From Verrucomicrobiota bacterium (GTDB taxonomy: Bacteria > Verrucomicrobiota > Verrucomicrobiia > Opitutales > Opitutaceae), in the NCBI GenBank assembly GCA_023457715.1, contig JAEWKR010000185.1:1-23044 (forward strand): DNA of 23,044 bases, in the 5' to 3' direction. The notes under the pieces are model-generated. The model was not told the origin of the DNA, made no database searches, and worked only from the letters and a program-made list of their open reading frames with translations. Below, piece by piece: positions 20,278 through 23,044 of this stretch. The position numbers were made by a program, and so were the translations under genes. Numbering within the stretch: the first letter of the stretch is position 1; every line of letters starts with the position of its first letter.

Positions 20278-22878
20278 ATGTGGCCGAATCACCGCCCGAA
20301 CTCAAAACTCGTCACCCTGGCGATCGCCACCTTTGCGATCGGGTGCGCAGTCGGCTTCATCTACTTCCGCCTCGAGCGGAGCCACGCGATCCGGGAACTG
20401 GTGCACGCCGCCGAGACCGCTGCCTTCGCGTTCGACGCGGATGAACTTCGCCTGCTGGCGGGCAGCCCGGCCGATGCGAACACGGGGGTCTACCAGACCA
20501 CGAAGCGCCGGCTCCAGCTCCTCCAGCGCGGCAATGTGTCCGCCCGGTACGTTTACCTGTTTCGCGCCTCGTCCCCCACGCAGGTCGTATTCCTCGCTGA
20601 TTCGACCACCGAGGGCGCCCCGGACGAATCGCAACCCGGCACCCCCTACCCCGAAGCGGCAGACTCACCCGGACTGCAGGAGGTCCTGCGCACCGGCAAG
20701 GCGACCTACGAAGGACCGCTCGAGGACAGCTTCGGCGTCTGGGTCACCGGATACGCGCGCGTGGACGCCGACCGCGAGCCGGGCGGGACCGGTGCGGTGC
20801 AGCACATTCTCGGCATCGACATCGCCGCGGGTGCCTGGAACCGCAACCTCTGGCTCGCGGCTGCCCAGGGCGCGATCTATACCTGGCTGCTGCTCGGATT
20901 CCCCCTGTATGCCCTCGTGACGCGGCGCCGTCAGGGCGAGCAACGCGAGGCGATCCGCAATCTTTCGGAGGCGGTCGAGCAGAGTCCGTCCGCCATCATG
21001 ATCGTCGATCTGAATCACCGCATCGAGTACGTGAATCGGGGACTCTGCGAGCAGCTCGGCTACCCAAGACGCGAGCTGATCGGCCGCCACTGGCGGGAAT
21101 TGATCGCCGGTCCGGATGCCAGCGCGACCAGCACGGACCTGACGATCACGATCGAGGCGGGGCACACCTGGGAAGGAGACTGGATCAACCAGACCAAGGA
21201 CGGTCGCGAATACCCGGTGCACGGGCGCGTGACGCCGGTGAAGCAGCGTGATGGTCGCACGGCCTGTTTCGTGGCCAGCTTCGAGGACGTCACGGAAGTG
21301 CGACGCCGGGAAGCGGAACTGCGGGAGGCGCGGGATCTCGCCGAGGCTGGCGACCGGGCGAAAGGGCAGTTCCTGGCGACGATGAGCCACGAGGTCAGGA
21401 CACCGCTCAACGGGATCGTCGGGTTCACCAGCCTGCTGCTCGACACGCCGCTCTCACCGGAACAGCGGGAGTTCGTCCACACCATCCGCGCGAGCGGCGA
21501 GGCCCTGATCCAGCTTACCGCCGACATTCTCGACTACGCGCGCATCGAGTCCGGGAAACTCAAGCTGGACCCGATCGCCTGCGACCCGCGTGAAGTCATC
21601 GAGGAGGCGCTGGACCTCCATGCCGCCAAAGCCGCGGAGAAAGGCATCGAGCTGCTGCATGGCAGCGGGCCCGACGTGCCTTCGGCCGTGGTGGTCGACG
21701 GGGGACGGCTGCGGCAGGTGCTGGTCAATCTGGTCGGCAACGCCGTGAAGTTCACGGACCGCGGAGAGGTGGAGGTGCAGGTGCGCCAGATTCCGCTCGA
21801 AGCCAGGGACGGGGCCGCCGCCCCGGGCGCAGGCCCGCGCATCCTCGAGTTCACCGTGCGCGACACCGGCATTGGCATCGCCCCGGAACACCAGGGCCGG
21901 CTGTTCAAACCTTTCAGCCAGGTCGATGAAACCACCACCCGGCGTTACGGCGGTGCCGGCCTGGGCCTCGCCATCTGCAAGAATCTGGTCACCCTGATGG
22001 GTGGCGCGATCGAAATGACGAGTGTAGCCGGCGTGGGCTCGACCTTCCGCTTCACGGTGTGCGTGCCGGTGGCGGCCGCGCAGCTCCCCAGCCGCGACCT
22101 GGACGGGATGCAAGTGGGGCTGGCCGTCGGAACGCCCGCGCTGCGGCGGGAGCTGGAAACGCTGCTGACCTCGTGGGACGCGGCGGTGGTCACGGCCGAA
22201 ACGCTGCCGGCGCTGGGGGAAACGGGCCACGAAGTCGCCGTGGTGGAGCTGTCGGAGCAGTCGGCCCGAGAACTGGCGCGGGCGGACCATGCCCTTCCCG
22301 GGATCGCCGCGGGGCGCGCGATTGCGGTGGTGCCCATTTCACTGCCCAGCGAACTGCGGTCCCTGCTGCGCGCGCATTTCCGCTTCCTGATGAATCGCCC
22401 CCTGCACCACGGGGCGCTGTACACCATGCTTTCGGGCGCCCGGCCCCACGCGACGCCGACCGAGGGCGCAACGCAGTTCGGGTTGCGCGCACTGGTGGTG
22501 GAGGACAACGAGGTCAACCAGCGCCTCCTGCTGCGCGTGCTGGCCGTGCTCGGCTGCAGCGGGCGAATCGCGGCCAACGGCGTTGAGGCGCTGGCCGAAC
22601 TGAAGGAGCATGCGGCAAACTACGACCTGGTGCTGCTCGATCTGCACATGCCGGAAATGGACGGCCTGGTGGCGCTGGACCACATCCGCCGGGGTGCGGC
22701 CGGCAAGCGGGCGCAAACCATGTGGATCATCGCGCTGACCGCCGATGCCCGGACCGAGCAACGCGAGCGGGCGTTCGAAGCGGGGCTCAACGATTATCTC
22801 ACCAAGCCACTGCGGGCACCCGAGCTCGAGGCCGCACTGCACCGGTTTCGCGCCGATCGGATGGGACGCAAGGGATGA
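20278..22878 (+). CDS. Membrane-bound PAS hybrid histidine kinase with pseudo-receiver and receiver
   Basis: An 866-residue sensor kinase. Membrane helices at ~11-30 and ~192-214 bracket a periplasmic sensor domain of ~160 residues. Then come PAS (~228-345), HisKA (H371 in MSHEVRTPLNGIVGF) and HATPase (N488, DTGIGI at 529, GGAGLGL at 558-564). A receiver-like domain without an acceptor Asp follows (~608-722; AVVELSE, with Glu at 657 near the expected position). The C-terminal receiver is canonical (VVEDNEVN, D788 in LLDLHMPEMDG, T821, K843). The layout is BarA-like, but no HPt domain is present. It is separated from SWIB by a terminator, so it has its own promoter. The nearest upstream in-frame codons are repeat-derived, supporting the ATG at 20278, although a hairpin covers its ribosome-binding region. 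The signal is unknown. Confidence 0.94.
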   Translation: MWPNHRPNSKLVTLAIATFAIGCAVGFIYFRLERSHAIRELVHAAETAAFAFDADELRLLAGSPADANTGVYQTTKRRLQLLQRGNVSARYVYLFRASSPTQVVFLADSTTEGAPDESQPGTPYPEAADSPGLQEVLRTGKATYEGPLEDSFGVWVTGYARVDADREPGGTGAVQHILGIDIAAGAWNRNLWLAAAQGAIYTWLLLGFPLYALVTRRRQGEQREAIRNLSEAVEQSPSAIMIVDLNHRIEYVNRGLCEQLGYPRRELIGRHWRELIAGPDASATSTDLTITIEAGHTWEGDWINQTKDGREYPVHGRVTPVKQRDGRTACFVASFEDVTEVRRREAELREARDLAEAGDRAKGQFLATMSHEVRTPLNGIVGFTSLLLDTPLSPEQREFVHTIRASGEALIQLTADILDYARIESGKLKLDPIACDPREVIEEALDLHAAKAAEKGIELLHGSGPDVPSAVVVDGGRLRQVLVNLVGNAVKFTDRGEVEVQVRQIPLEARDGAAAPGAGPRILEFTVRDTGIGIAPEHQGRLFKPFSQVDETTTRRYGGAGLGLAICKNLVTLMGGAIEMTSVAGVGSTFRFTVCVPVAAAQLPSRDLDGMQVGLAVGTPALRRELETLLTSWDAAVVTAETLPALGETGHEVAVVELSEQSARELARADHALPGIAAGRAIAVVPISLPSELRSLLRAHFRFLMNRPLHHGALYTMLSGARPHATPTEGATQFGLRALVVEDNEVNQRLLLRVLAVLGCSGRIAANGVEALAELKEHAANYDLVLLDLHMPEMDGLVALDHIRRGAAGKRAQTMWIIALTADARTEQRERAFEAGLNDYLTKPLRAPELEAALHRFRADRMGRKG

Positions 22879-22881
22879 GAG

Positions 22882-22916
22882 GCGGTAGGCGTTAGGCGGT
22901 AGGCTGTAGGCTTTAG
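22882..22916. repeat. GCGGTAG heptamer array, 5 units
   Basis: Units GCGGTAG, GCGTTAG, GCGGTAG, GCTGTAG and GCTTTAG run in tandem, starting 4 bp after the stop codon of the hybrid kinase. It is followed by CCGG. Confidence 0.9.
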
Positions 22917-22933
22917 CCGGAACGATTCAGTTA

Positions 22934-22963
22934 ACCACGAATGGACACGAATCGACACGAATG
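22934..22963. repeat. Decamer tract related to the 24-103 element
   Basis: Three 10-bp units of the form ACACGAATSG, starting with ACCACGAATG. The spacing and layout match the ACCACAGATG-type units at the left edge of the window (24-54), with a different core (GAAT for AGAT). It lies within 60 bp of a hybrid kinase gene end. Confidence 0.75.
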
Positions 22964-23044
22964 AAGACCTGGGAAAATCATCACTTCCGCGCAGGCACAA
23001 AACAGTGAGCGGGACTACGGACGGGCTGCATTCGAGTTCCCTCT

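Noticed and set aside
19956..20444. A 162-codon plus-strand frame after the SWIB gene
   Set aside because: It runs through the terminator, GGGTTTT array and hexamer repeat. The product is simple-sequence translation and it overlaps the kinase start.

Overview
The window looks like a chromosomal segment of a high-GC (roughly two-thirds G+C) Gram-negative bacterium, most likely Verrucomicrobiota close to Opitutaceae. This is inferred from a stand-alone SWIB-domain protein, several large hybrid histidine kinases, an outer-membrane-type beta-barrel protein, and many short intergenic repeat elements. I could not check the taxonomy by search. No rRNA, tRNA, CRISPR array, integrase or transposase is visible.

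Layout. 1-229: repeat-rich edge with a 23-bp perfect inverted repeat. 230-742 (-): small exported beta-barrel protein, weakly PagP-like. 743-1160: gene-free, palindromic REP-like repeats. 1161-8413 (-): two-gene signalling operon, with a 1807-residue soluble poly-HAMP hybrid kinase (9 clear HAMP units, GAF, HisKA, HATPase, three receivers) followed 5 nt later by a receiver-PAS-kinase. 8414-8902: leader, repeats and a strong terminator. 8903-9454 (-): exported S26/S24-like peptidase-fold protein. 9781-13284 (-): membrane hybrid kinase with a very large periplasmic region of apparent OB-like repeats. 13444-14154 (+): membrane protein resembling the mainly eukaryotic Mpv17/PMP22 family. 14206-14859 (-): exported GspC/PilP-like protein. 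15029-15301 (-): stand-alone Lrp/AsnC effector domain. 15507-19435 (+): two overlapping ABC exporter half-transporter genes. 19680-19952 (+): SWIB protein with a clear terminator. 20278-22878 (+): membrane hybrid kinase. 22879-23044: repeat-rich edge.

How the parts work together. The window is dominated by phosphorelay proteins: four sensor kinases carrying six canonical or near-canonical receivers, but no HPt protein and no DNA-binding response regulator, so their outputs lie elsewhere. The poly-HAMP kinase and its receiver-PAS-kinase neighbour probably form one cytoplasmic relay. The ABC pair has the residue pattern of an asymmetric heterodimeric exporter: Asp in place of the catalytic Glu in the first subunit, and an altered signature motif in the second.

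The most unusual non-genic signal is a set of unrelated short tandem arrays that share a 7-bp unit length (GTTTCTN, GGGTTTT, GGGAGGC, GGGACCA, GCGGTAG). Two of these lie in frame inside the second ABC gene. I do not see a complete new defence or mobile system. The strongest candidates for novelty are the Nik1-like poly-HAMP kinase, the secreted Ser/His S26-like protein, the OB-repeat sensor kinase, the bacterial Mpv17-like protein and the heptamer arrays.
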